Below, piece by piece: positions 1 to 6,284 of a DNA stretch of 23,685 bases (position 1 is the stretch's first letter; every line of letters begins with the position of its first letter). The position numbers were made by a program, and so were the translations under genes. The notes beneath the pieces are model-generated. The model did not search any database. It saw only the letters and a list, made by a program, of their open reading frames with translations, and was not told the origin of the DNA. This DNA is from a virus. The stretch covers positions 1-23,685 of IMG/VR virus record IMGVR_UViG_3300043469_001250, one strand, 5' to 3'.

Positions 1-351
1 ATTCAGGGCCATGGCCTTGTCGGTCAGGATGGCAATGGCTAGGGGCAACTGGCCCACGGGCAGGTTGTCCACCTCTTCGACCAGACGCTGGCCCATCTTA
101 GCCGCGGCCTGCATGAGGTTGTTGCGGTGACCCTTCTTCCACGCGTTCAGTTCGAGCGTGCCGCCCATATCGTTCCTGATGGCGGTCACGGTATGCTCCG
201 AGGACCCAACGGCCTTGGCGACGGCAACGAGGCCCTCTCCCTCCTTCAGCCGCTTCTCAATCTCAGCCCGCTTCTCAGGGGGCACCTTAGACCCAGTGTG
301 ACGCGAGCCGACGTCGGTCCTGATAGGCTCCTGCTTAGGTTCGTATTCCAT
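1..351 (-). CDS. HTH DNA-binding protein, 3' end beyond window (small-terminase-like?)
   Basis: Reading leftward from an ATG at 351 gives 117 codons with no stop before the window edge, so the C-terminus is missing. The N-terminus is charged (MEYEPKQEPIRTDVGSRH). Residues about 25-60 look like a helix-turn-helix of the resolvase or small-terminase type (PPEKRAEIEKRLKEGEG, then VAVAKAVGSSEHTVTAIRND). The following segment (MGQRLVEEVDNLPVGQLPLA, then IAILTDKAMAL) recalls phage HTH proteins that end in a helical LTDKA segment. It is the only leftward gene and is divergent from the RusA-like gene, with about 50 bp between the starts. It could be a regulator or a small terminase far from TerL; the sequence does not decide. 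Confidence 0.75.
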   Translation of the reverse strand, partial: MEYEPKQEPIRTDVGSRHTGSKVPPEKRAEIEKRLKEGEGLVAVAKAVGSSEHTVTAIRNDMGGTLELNAWKKGHRNNLMQAAAKMGQRLVEEVDNLPVGQLPLAIAILTDKAMALN

Positions 352-401
352 ACCTGTATTGTCTTGAGGTGTCCTGAATGGTCAACTACGTACGGCACCC
401 C

Positions 402-860
402 ATGACCACGCCCAGCACCCAGACCACCTACCACTTCAACATCGACCCGCCCACCAGCACGCACCAAGCGGCCCTGCGTATCCTGAAAAACAAGACGACG
501 GGGAAGATGTTCGTCGGCAAGATGAAGAAGTCCGAGACCAAGAACTGGGAGGGCCAGTTCAGGGCTGAGTTGCTGAAGCACAAGCCCAAGTTCCCCATCC
601 CAGCCCACACCCCCGTGCGGCTTATCTTCGCCCTCTTCTACGTCCCGCCCAAGAGCCGCCCGTGCAAGGAGATTGAATGGAAGGTGACCAAGCCTGACGC
701 GGACAACGTGGTCAAGGTGATGATGGACTCGCTGGTAGCCGAGGGGTACATCCAAGCCGACCAGCAGGTGGCGGACCTCCGCGTGATGAAACTGGAGTGG
801 GATAAGGGGGGCTTTATCGAACTAATCATCGACCAGCCTGCCCCGTTTGTGTCGGCCTGA
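402..860 (+). CDS. rusA: RusA-family Holliday junction resolvase
   Basis: The protein is about 152 aa, near the usual length for RusA, a small homodimeric endonuclease that cuts Holliday junctions. The diagnostic motif KPDADN is at residues 97-102 (counted from the 402 start), with a further Asp at 120 in QADQQV. The spacing D99, D101, D120 equals that of the catalytic Asp triad of E. coli RusA (D70, D72, D91). The segment VVKVMMDSLVAEGYIQADQQ fits the family. An in-frame ATG at 378 would add 8 residues; 402 is preferred because of its CCCC-ATG context and because it starts just before the conserved part. It probably resolves recombination intermediates made by the RecE-like and Rad52-like proteins downstream. 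Confidence 0.88.
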   Translation: MTTPSTQTTYHFNIDPPTSTHQAALRILKNKTTGKMFVGKMKKSETKNWEGQFRAELLKHKPKFPIPAHTPVRLIFALFYVPPKSRPCKEIEWKVTKPDADNVVKVMMDSLVAEGYIQADQQVADLRVMKLEWDKGGFIELIIDQPAPFVSA

Positions 861-861
861 G

Positions 862-868
862 TATGACA
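862..868 (-). promoter_or_regulatory. TGTCATA motif copy 1 (TATGACA on +)
   Basis: TATGACAC lies one base after the RusA-like stop codon and just before a hairpin and the leader of the next gene. It belongs to the motif set described at 12797-13080. Confidence 0.5.
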
Positions 869-873
869 CAAAT

Positions 874-888
874 GCCCCAAAGTGGGGC
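874..888 (+). terminator. Short GC hairpin after the rusA-like gene
   Basis: GCCCC (874-878), loop AAAGT, GGGGC (884-888), then TT. The stem is perfect but only 5 bp and the T tract is very short, so this is a weak terminator or an RNA processing/attenuation element. A related hairpin with the shared AAAGTGGGGC side is at 10396-10415. Confidence 0.4.
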
Positions 889-917
889 TTGCAGAACGGA
901 ACGGATGTACCACAGTG
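889..917 (+). promoter_or_regulatory. Possible promoter for the 935 gene
   Basis: TTGCAG (889-894) could be a -35 box. No convincing -10 box is visible at 16-18 bp; CCACAG or ACAGTG fit poorly. It is listed because the stretch CCACAGTGGA followed by CCAGCAACC is similar to the clearer promoter and leader at 10422-10478. Confidence 0.3.
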
Positions 918-934
918 GAAGTCCAGCAACCGCT

Positions 935-1177
935 ATGAAGAACACATCCAAGTACCGCCGCCACTACGGGTTTCGCAAGCCCACCAAGCCTAAGACCATC
1001 GAGTTCGCCGACGGCGTCACGCGTATCCAGCACGCCGTGACCCTCGACAAGACTCAGTACGACTACGCGGTGAACATCGCCGCCCTCAGGAACGTCTCCG
1101 TCACCTACCTCATCAGCACCCTGCTGAAGGACGCGGTCGACGCCGAGGTCACCCGAATCCTCACCAACCTCAAGTAA
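935..1177 (+). CDS. Small basic protein, possible ribbon-helix-helix fold
   Basis: 80 aa. The start at 935 is chosen because the in-frame upstream stretch from 863 overlaps the motif, hairpin and promoter-like sequence, and because a CAGCAACC leader lies just ahead of this ATG. The N-terminus is basic (KNTSKYRRHYGFRKPTKPK). A predicted strand (TRIQHAVTL) then precedes two helices (TQYDYAVNIAALRN and VTYLISTLLKDAVDAEV), the order of an Arc/CopG-type ribbon-helix-helix protein. If so, it would bind DNA as a dimer. It lies 22 bp ahead of the RecE-like gene and may share its transcript. It could instead be an unrelated small helical protein. Confidence 0.7.
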   Translation: MKNTSKYRRHYGFRKPTKPKTIEFADGVTRIQHAVTLDKTQYDYAVNIAALRNVSVTYLISTLLKDAVDAEVTRILTNLK

Positions 1178-1199
1178 CTCTCCACCCACACAAACAACC

Positions 1200-1997
1200 A
1201 TGACCATACCCAAAATCAACAACCTGCTCTCCGCTCCTGAGTACTTCGCGTACAGCGGCCTGAGCAAAACCCAACTCGGCTACCTGAAGCAGTCGCCGTC
1301 TCACCTGAGGAACTACCTCGACACGCCGCACAAGCCCGCGACGCCCGACCAGAAGTTCGGCTCCGCGGTGCACACCGCGTGCCTCGAGCCTGACGCCTTC
1401 GCTGACCGTTACTGCGTGGCTCCCGTCGTGGACCGCCGCACCACTGTCGGCAAGGCCGCGTACGCGGAGTTCCTCGCCGCCAACGTGGGCAAGGAAGCCA
1501 TCGACGCCGAGGACTACCAGACCGTGCTCAACATCGCCGCGGCCTTCCGTGCCTGCCCTGCCCTCAAGCAGTTCGGCATCAGCGAAGGTGAAGGCATCGC
1601 CGAGGCCAGCGTCTTCGCTGTCGACGGTGGTACCAACCTGAGCATCAAGGCCCGCCTCGATTACTACCATCCCGCCACGAACACCATCCTCGATATCAAG
1701 ACGACCAAGTCGGCTGATTTCTGGTCGTTCCGCCGCGAGATTTTCAAGTACTCGTACGCGTTGCAGAGTGCCCATTACCGCGACATCGTGGAGCAAATCA
1801 CGGGCAAGCCCGCTCGCTTCATCTTCGTTGCGGTGGAGAAGGAAAGCCCGCACGGCATCCAGTTGTTCGAGTTGGACGCTGAGTCCCACCTGAAGGCTGA
1901 CACCGAGCGTCGCGAACTCATCCGCGGATGGGCCAAGGCCCTCGCCACTAACACGTTCACCTCCTACCCGTCCGAGGTCGCCTCGGTCACGCTCTAA
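1200..1997 (+). CDS. RecE-like / DUF3799-type PD-(D/E)XK exonuclease
   Basis: 265 aa. The motifs match the putative exodeoxyribonuclease VIII C-terminal domain: GSAVHTACLEP with H58, AEAS with E135, KARLDYY with D154, the core ILDIKTTK with D165 and K167, and YALQSAHYR (residues 187-194). In lambda-exonuclease/RecE-type enzymes these residues bind metal and cut, resecting double-stranded ends to leave 3' single strands for an annealing protein. A Rad52-type annealing protein is encoded at 5175, so together they would form a two-component recombination system, though the genes are 3 kb apart. The start follows a C/A-rich leader (CACAAACAACC-ATG) without a Shine-Dalgarno. The stop overlaps the next ATG by one base. 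Confidence 0.85.
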   Translation: MTIPKINNLLSAPEYFAYSGLSKTQLGYLKQSPSHLRNYLDTPHKPATPDQKFGSAVHTACLEPDAFADRYCVAPVVDRRTTVGKAAYAEFLAANVGKEAIDAEDYQTVLNIAAAFRACPALKQFGISEGEGIAEASVFAVDGGTNLSIKARLDYYHPATNTILDIKTTKSADFWSFRREIFKYSYALQSAHYRDIVEQITGKPARFIFVAVEKESPHGIQLFELDAESHLKADTERRELIRGWAKALATNTFTSYPSEVASVTL

Positions 1998-2263
1998 TGG
2001 ACCCGACCCATCTGGTCATCGACATCGCCGAGAAGCGGGACCTCGGCGTCACGTTCCACGTGCTGGTGCTCGCGTACCTGCGGGCCAAGGCAACGGACTC
2101 GGACCTCGGTCCGTGCAAGGTGACGGTCAAGAACACCGAGATTGCCAAGTACTTCGGCGTGACCAAGCGTTACGCCACCGAGGCCGTGACGGCCCTTCGC
2201 CAGAAGGGTTACGTCAAGGGCTTCGAGTACGACGGGAGGGTGCGAACCATCGTCCTAGCATGA
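1997..2263 (+). CDS. Small winged-helix DNA-binding protein
   Basis: 88 aa. The middle and end read as a winged helix-turn-helix: VTVKNTEIAKYFGV, then KRYATEAVTALRQKGYVKGF and a wing (EYDGRVRTIVLA). This form is common in phage replication initiators and accessory proteins. The ATG overlaps the stop of the RecE-like gene (TAATG) and its own stop overlaps the next ATG (ATGA), so it is translationally coupled on both sides. Its place between the nuclease and the replication protein suggests a part in initiation or its control. No enzymatic motif is visible. Confidence 0.78.
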   Translation: MDPTHLVIDIAEKRDLGVTFHVLVLAYLRAKATDSDLGPCKVTVKNTEIAKYFGVTKRYATEAVTALRQKGYVKGFEYDGRVRTIVLA

Positions 2264-2967
2264 GCGACGTTAAGCCATCACTCGGGTTCGTCGGCATCTT
2301 CGTGCCGCGTGACCTCGTGCTCAGGGAAGACCTGACGCTGACCGAGAAGGTGCTCGCCGCCGTCGTCGACTCGCTCGACAACGGTGTCGGGTGCTGGGCG
2401 TCCAACGCCTACCTCGGCGGTATCATCGGGTGCGGCGAGCGTCAGGTACGCGAGTACCTTACCCGCCTCGAGTCCCTCGGCATCATCGTGCGTCGTCAGG
2501 AGCAGGACGGCACCCGCCGCATCACGACGGTCTACGCCAAGGCCATCAGGGACCTGAAGGAAAGTTCCACGGCGGAAAACCGCCACCCTCAGGCGGAGGA
2601 AAAGACCCTCCCCCCTAGGCAGGATTCCGCCACCAATAGGAAAGAGGATAAGAAAGGTGATAGCAAAGATATCTCTGTTGCATCTCTTCTCAGTTCAATC
2701 GGGGTCACGGACAAGGAGTCCATCGACACCGTCACTGAGTTCGTGAAGCACCGCGAGGACATCAAGCGTCCCCTGACCCAGCGGTCCCTCATCCAGAACA
2801 TCGGAGTCATCAAGGCTCAGGCCGACACGCAGGCCGTGCCGTTCGCTTCCGCCGCCAAGGACATCGTCGGTGCCACCGTTCGCAACGGCTGGTACGGACT
2901 GTTCCCGACCGCGACGAAGAAGACCACCAAGCAAACCCTTAAGGCCAACGACCATGGAGCATTCTGA
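2260..2967 (+). CDS. Replication initiator-like protein with N-terminal winged helix
   Basis: 235 aa, started at the ATG overlapping the upstream TGA (ATGA). Residues about 10-95 form a winged helix of the replisome-organiser type: LTLTEKVLAAVVDSLDN, then ASNAYLGGIIGCGERQVREY and LTRLESLGIIVRRQ. A charged linker rich in K, E and P (about 100-135, including TNRKEDKKGDSK) leads to a helical C-terminal domain ending in ATVRNGWYGLFP. This two-domain plan and its place just before a DnaC-like gene fit an origin-binding protein that recruits the helicase loader, as lambda O or DnaD-like proteins do. The function is inferred from architecture and context. Its 3' end overlaps the next gene by 14 bases. 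Confidence 0.75.
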   Translation: MSDVKPSLGFVGIFVPRDLVLREDLTLTEKVLAAVVDSLDNGVGCWASNAYLGGIIGCGERQVREYLTRLESLGIIVRRQEQDGTRRITTVYAKAIRDLKESSTAENRHPQAEEKTLPPRQDSATNRKEDKKGDSKDISVASLLSSIGVTDKESIDTVTEFVKHREDIKRPLTQRSLIQNIGVIKAQADTQAVPFASAAKDIVGATVRNGWYGLFPTATKKTTKQTLKANDHGAF

Positions 2968-3637
2968 ACTAGGCAACTGCATCTACTGCGGAGCCGTGAC
3001 CAAGGGCATCAACCTCGGCGTCATCTCCTTCCCGCCTGCCCAGTGCTGTGCGTCGAAGGACTGCATCGCCAAGAACGATGCCGCCGCCCGTGAGGCTGAC
3101 CGCAAGCGTCTCATCCAGAGCACGCCTGCCTTGGTCATCCCTCCCGTGTACCGCGACACCGACCTGACGCGTCTGCCTGCCCGCTGTGCCGCCGCGGCCC
3201 GCGACTGGACGCCTGAGAGCGGCAAGGGCAACCTGCTCATCCACGGCACCACCCGCACGGGCAAGAGCCGCACGGCATGGTACATCGCCAGCAGGCTCCA
3301 CCCGTTCCCGTCGGTCACGCACCTCAGCATGAGGGACGTGGAGTTCCAACTGGCTGAGGGCTACGCCCGCGGCACGTGGCACCGTATCGTCGACGCGTGG
3401 TGCAAGGCACCGCTCCTCTTCATCGACGACCTCGGAAAGGAAAAGGCCACCGAGAAGATTGGCTCCATCCTGTTCCAGATTATCGACGAGCGTACGGTGA
3501 ACAAATTACCCACCATCGTGACGACGAATCACAACGGTACCGCCCTCGAGGCCCGCTTCATCGAGCCTGAGACTGGTGCCGCGTTCATCGCCCGACTGCG
3601 TGAGTTCTTCGACACCGTATCCGCGAACCAAGGTTGA
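2954..3637 (+). CDS. dnaC: DnaC/IstB-like AAA+ helicase loader
   Basis: 227 aa, started at an ACC-ATG at 2954. Near the N-terminus, Cys 9, 12, 31, 32 and 37 (CIYCGA and QCCASKDC) suggest a zinc-binding module. The AAA+ core follows: Walker A GTTRTGKS at 98-105, Walker B LLFIDDLGK at 154-162, sensor-1 TTN at 190-192, and a candidate arginine finger near R214. DnaC-type loaders use ATP to place the replicative helicase on single-stranded DNA. The start lies inside the upstream replication gene, supporting a joint function. No replicative helicase is seen in the window, so the phage may recruit the host DnaB or carry one elsewhere. Confidence 0.88.
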   Translation: MEHSELGNCIYCGAVTKGINLGVISFPPAQCCASKDCIAKNDAAAREADRKRLIQSTPALVIPPVYRDTDLTRLPARCAAAARDWTPESGKGNLLIHGTTRTGKSRTAWYIASRLHPFPSVTHLSMRDVEFQLAEGYARGTWHRIVDAWCKAPLLFIDDLGKEKATEKIGSILFQIIDERTVNKLPTIVTTNHNGTALEARFIEPETGAAFIARLREFFDTVSANQG

Positions 3638-3662
3638 CAATAAGGCCCCACATTGCACCATC
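3634..3662 (+). promoter_or_regulatory. Possible promoter ahead of the lysozyme-like gene
   Basis: A perfect -35 consensus, TTGACA (3634-3639), overlaps the stop of the helicase loader. A -10 at the usual distance is poor (ACCATC at 3657-3662). The following leader contains TCCAACAACC directly before the ATG at 3676. Confidence 0.35.
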
Positions 3663-3675
3663 CAATCCAACAACC

Positions 3676-4104
3676 ATGAAGCACATCCTACTACTACTAC
3701 TCACCGCCGCCGCGGCTCACGCCACGGTGGTCACCGACCAGTTCCTCGAACGCGTCGCGTATGTCGAAAGCAATAACCGCTCCACCGCGGTCGGCGACAA
3801 CGGCAAGGCACGCGGAGCCTTCCAGTTCTGGGCCATCGGTTGGGAGCACACCTCTCAACTACGCAAGGCCAAGGGCCTGAGCGTGTATCCGTACTACGCC
3901 GCGGCTGACACCGCGATTGCTACCGAGTACGCCCGCACGTACCTCCAGTACCTCGAGGCCAGCCTGACGAAGTCTCTAGGCCGCAAGCCCACCGCGGGCG
4001 AAGTGTACGCCGCGTGGAACTGCGGACTGGGCCGCTTCCGCCAGTTGGGCTTCGACCTGAGCCGCGTTCCAGCCACCACCAAGAAAGCCATCAGCAAACT
4101 GTGA
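3676..4104 (+). CDS. Exported lysozyme-like / transglycosylase-fold endolysin
   Basis: 142 aa. The start at 3676 gives a typical signal peptide: MKH, a Leu/Ala hydrophobic core, and AHA-T as a likely cleavage site near residue 17. The mature part has the lysozyme-superfamily pattern: catalytic Glu in AYVESNN (E31), RGAFQFW (46-52) in place of the usual GxxQ motif, and AAWNCGLGRF, equivalent to the AYNxGxGxx motif. It should cut the glycan strands of peptidoglycan after export, as a Sec-dependent endolysin or an entry-related muralytic enzyme would. Lying directly after the helicase loader is unusual for a lysis gene, and no classical holin or spanin is adjacent. Confidence 0.82.
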   Translation: MKHILLLLLTAAAAHATVVTDQFLERVAYVESNNRSTAVGDNGKARGAFQFWAIGWEHTSQLRKAKGLSVYPYYAAADTAIATEYARTYLQYLEASLTKSLGRKPTAGEVYAAWNCGLGRFRQLGFDLSRVPATTKKAISKL

Positions 4105-4112
4105 GACGCCTT

Positions 4113-4289
4113 ATGAACTTTGACGAAGAACTTGCGGCACTCGGCAAGGAGTTCACCGAACTCCGCGAGGAGAACGCCCGCCTCAAGGCCGAGGTCAATC
4201 GGCTCGAGGCAGAGGTAAAGGACCTCAATGGTAAATTGAACCACACCAAGACCCTACTGGTACGTGCCAGCGGAAGCACACACGCATGA
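4113..4289 (+). CDS. Short coiled-coil protein
   Basis: 58 aa. Almost the whole protein is a heptad-repeat coiled coil (REENARLKAEVNRLEAEVKD, with L, V and L at a/d positions), like a leucine zipper. The start at 4113 is 8 bases after the preceding stop, and the stop overlaps the next ATG (ATGA). No signal peptide or membrane segment is seen, so it is not an obvious spanin. It probably forms an oligomer or tethers a partner. The function is unknown. Confidence 0.72.
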   Translation: MNFDEELAALGKEFTELREENARLKAEVNRLEAEVKDLNGKLNHTKTLLVRASGSTHA

Positions 4290-4432
4290 AAGGCCCGAGC
4301 ATGAAGAACAAGGCGTTCAAGAAGCGTAGCCTGACGCCTGAGGAGAAGAAGACGGTCGCCGCGTGGAAGGCTGAAATGAAAGCACGCTGGAGCAAGATGC
4401 TCGAGCGTAACCAGTGGAAGCCTACCAAGTGA
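4286..4432 (+). CDS. Small basic protein of unknown function
   Basis: 48 aa, coupled to both neighbours: its ATG overlaps the upstream TGA (ATGA) and its TGA overlaps the next GTG (GTGA). It is rich in Lys and Arg with several Trp (KGPSMKNKAFKKRSLTPEEK, later AAWKAEMKARWSKMLERN), consistent with a small helical nucleic-acid-binding or accessory protein. The tight overlaps are the main reason to call it real. Family not recognised. Confidence 0.65.
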   Translation: MKGPSMKNKAFKKRSLTPEEKKTVAAWKAEMKARWSKMLERNQWKPTK

Positions 4433-4890
4433 GCCGCCCTACCTACGAGACCAGCGAGCACCTCGACGGCGAACGCCGTGCCATCGAGCATGTCGAGGCC
4501 ATCTGGGGCGTGCAGTGCAACAAGACCCCCAAGTACTACAAGATTGATTACACCGTGGTCTCACCGAACAACAACGTCGTTGGCTGGGCCGAGGTCCGCG
4601 GGAAGAACTTCGTCCGCGGGAAGTACCGCACGTTCTACACGTCGCTCGAGAAGGCCATGACCCTAGTCCGCTTCGAGGCCCTGACCGCCAAGCCCGCGGT
4701 CGTCATCGTCGCGTGGCTCGACGGCATCTACTGCTACAGGTTCACGGTCAACGACACCCGCACCCGTCAAATCAAGTGGGACGGTCGCACGGTCAACAGC
4801 CGCGGCGACGACCAAGACATCGAACCAGTCATCCACATTCCAGTCGACGCGTTCACCCTTATCAGCGAGACTCCCTGCCCCTTCGCATGA
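4429..4890 (+). CDS. Possible PD-(D/E)XK-fold nuclease-like protein
   Basis: 153 aa from a GTG at 4429 that overlaps the upstream TGA; another in-frame GTG at 4414 is less likely. The order of an N-terminal helix with E20 (RRAIEHVEAIWG), a strand with D40 (YKIDYTVV), the next strand GWAEVRGKN (E55, K59) and a later VVIVAWLDGIYCYRF strand resembles the restriction-endonuclease fold used by many small phage nucleases. However, the core reads E-V-R-G-K rather than a clean E-x-K. It sits among recombination genes. This is inferred from pattern only; it may be a non-catalytic relative or an unrelated fold. Confidence 0.72.
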   Translation: MSRPTYETSEHLDGERRAIEHVEAIWGVQCNKTPKYYKIDYTVVSPNNNVVGWAEVRGKNFVRGKYRTFYTSLEKAMTLVRFEALTAKPAVVIVAWLDGIYCYRFTVNDTRTRQIKWDGRTVNSRGDDQDIEPVIHIPVDAFTLISETPCPFA

Positions 4891-5165
4891 AGACGTTCAA
4901 ACTGTTCGACGCACCGACGCGTTACATCTTCGAGTCCACCAAGAAGGATGCGGCCCACGTCGTTGACCTGACCGAGCACGACTACATTGGCGAGTGCTCG
5001 TGCGAGCACTTCCAGATGAAACTGCTCCCCGTGCTCCGCGAGACGTCGCGTGCCGACCGCGAGGCCAATCCGAGCAAGCACCGTTGCAAGCACATCATCG
5101 CCGTCCGCGAGGGCGTCGCCAATATCTTCATAGCCGCCTTGGACGCGACGAACGAACTCCAATAA
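4887..5165 (+). CDS. SWIM-type zinc-finger mini-protein
   Basis: 92 aa, with its ATG overlapping the previous stop (ATGA). It carries a SWIM-like metal motif CxCx(n)CxH: C37 and C39 in GECSCEHF, C67 and H69 in HRCKHI, with 27 residues between. SWIM domains bind zinc and act in DNA or protein binding; some SWIM proteins are partners of Rad51-type recombinases. Here it is followed after 9 bp by the Rad52-type annealing protein, so a helper role in recombination is a reasonable guess. The protein is little more than the finger and a short helix, so it is unlikely to be an enzyme. Confidence 0.78.
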   Translation: MKTFKLFDAPTRYIFESTKKDAAHVVDLTEHDYIGECSCEHFQMKLLPVLRETSRADREANPSKHRCKHIIAVREGVANIFIAALDATNELQ

Positions 5166-5174
5166 TTTCCCACC

Positions 5175-6008
5175 ATGAGTAACGACATCATCAACAAACT
5201 TCGGGCACCGTTTCCCGAAGACCGCATCGAATGGCGAATCCAGTCGTGCGGCGAAAAGACGGACGGTACGGTCTGGGCACGTGTGCTCGCGTACATCGAC
5301 AACCGCTCCGCGATGGAGCGTCTGGACGAGGTCTTCGGCCTCGACTGGTCGCACCGCGAGGAGTTCCACAACATCGGCAACTCTGCCGTCTGCGTCGTGA
5401 CCATCACGACCGCGGGCCGCACCGTCACTGGTTCGTGCGAAGTGGAACTGAACAAGGGCGACGACATCGACCCGTTCAAGTCCGCGGCGAGCGGAGCCAT
5501 GAAGCGTGCCGTCGTGAACCTCGGCATCGGTCGATACCTGTACGACCTGCCTGAAGCGTGGGCCGTCATCAGCGACCGCGGCAAGCATCAGGGCAAGACC
5601 AAGCAGGGCACACGCTTCCGCTGGGATGCTCCGAGCCTCGATGGTGCCGCACGTGCTACGACCGAAGCGTCGTATAATTCCAACTACGTCGCTATCGACC
5701 ACTTGGTGCCGTCGATTAACTCCGCCGCTAGGAGTCCTACTCCCGCAACCGCTCCCGCGGTGACGCCTGTCGCCGACGCTGGAGACTGGCGGAGCGTCGT
5801 CATCCCTTTCGGAAAGCAACAGGGGAAGACGCTTGGTTCGTTGCCCGCGGCTTCTTTGAAGTGGTGGCAGGACAACTACCAGCCGAAGCCGTACAAGGAC
5901 CGCATCAGCGACAAGGACAAGGCGTTCCGTGCCGCCCTCGACGCGAGCATGGCTGGCAAGGCGTTCACCCTCACCGAGGAGGAGCCGAGCGATGACGTCC
6001 CGTTCTAA
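5175..6008 (+). CDS. Rad52/Rad22-family single-strand annealing protein with SSB-like tail
   Basis: 277 aa. Residues 1-130 match the Rad52/Rad22 annealing fold of phage recombinases: FPEDRIEWRIQSCG, VLAYIDNRSAMERLDEVFG, and the hallmark DPFKSAASGAMKRAVVNLGI, then GRYLYDLPEAW. Such proteins form rings that anneal complementary single strands exposed by an exonuclease, here probably the RecE-like protein. After a low-complexity linker (about 160-203), residues 208-235 (VIPFGKQQGKTLGSLPAASL, KWW) resemble the small FGKxxGxxL..LP module of DUF3820-type proteins. The last residues, EEEPSDDVPF, closely resemble the acidic tip of bacterial SSB. The end overlaps the next gene by 17 bases. Confidence 0.88.
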   Translation: MSNDIINKLRAPFPEDRIEWRIQSCGEKTDGTVWARVLAYIDNRSAMERLDEVFGLDWSHREEFHNIGNSAVCVVTITTAGRTVTGSCEVELNKGDDIDPFKSAASGAMKRAVVNLGIGRYLYDLPEAWAVISDRGKHQGKTKQGTRFRWDAPSLDGAARATTEASYNSNYVAIDHLVPSINSAARSPTPATAPAVTPVADAGDWRSVVIPFGKQQGKTLGSLPAASLKWWQDNYQPKPYKDRISDKDKAFRAALDASMAGKAFTLTEEEPSDDVPF

Positions 6009-6210
6009 GTCGACGCCCGCCCGCGAGTGGAAGCAGGTCCGCATTCCGCCCGACGAATGCAAGGCCATCCAGTCCTACGCCTCGAGCGTAGGGCTGGCCT
6101 TCCCCGCCGCCCTGAGGCTGGTTCTGAGGGCTGGCCTAGGTTGGCATACCCCCATGAGCAAAGCCCTGTCTGGGGCCAATCCTGAGGGGTCCCAGCGTAT
6201 GACAAAATAG
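5992..6210 (+). CDS. Small ribbon-helix-helix-like protein
   Basis: 72 aa. The ATG at 5992 lies inside the last codons of the Rad52-type gene, with a purine-rich Shine-Dalgarno (GAGGAGGAG, 5976-5984) that also encodes the Glu run of that protein. A basic N-terminus (TSRSKSTPAREWK) leads into QVRIPPDECKAIQSYASSVG and PAALRLVLRAGLG, a strand-helix-helix order typical of Arc/CopG proteins. It could be a small repressor or RHH-type accessory protein. The TATGACA motif at 6198-6204 encodes part of its final residues. Confidence 0.68.
   Translation: MTSRSKSTPAREWKQVRIPPDECKAIQSYASSVGLAFPAALRLVLRAGLGWHTPMSKALSGANPEGSQRMTK
6198..6204 (-). promoter_or_regulatory. TGTCATA motif copy 2 (TATGACA on +)
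   Basis: Lies three bases ahead of the stop codon at 6208-6210 and about 20 bp before a candidate -35 box. Part of the motif set described at 12797-13080. Confidence 0.5.
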
Positions 6211-6223
6211 TTTGCGAATCGTG

Positions 6224-6251
6224 TTGCACGGTGGGGCACGGGTGGTACGGT
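6224..6251 (+). promoter_or_regulatory. Candidate promoter for the 6285 unit
   Basis: TTGCAC (6224-6229) and TACGGT (6246-6251) with a 16-bp spacer. The direct repeat ACGGTGGG occurs at 6228-6235 and 6247-6254, overlapping both boxes and spaced 19 bp apart, which could form a regulator binding site. The leader then contains TAGCAACCACCC before ACC-ATG. Confidence 0.45.
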
Positions 6252-6284
6252 GGGTGTCTAGCAACCACCCAGCATATCACCACC

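Noticed and set aside
378-401. Start of the RusA-like protein at 378
   Set aside because: The extra eight residues do not match the family and lie in the divergent promoter gap; 402 has the better context, though 378 is not excluded.
863-934. Start of the RHH-like gene at 863
   Set aside because: It would translate through the TATGACA motif, hairpin and promoter-like sequence; the ATG at 935 has the leader typical of the other units.
4767-6068. 433-codon leftward open frame
   Set aside because: It lies opposite the well-supported SWIM and Rad52-type genes and has no recognisable domain.
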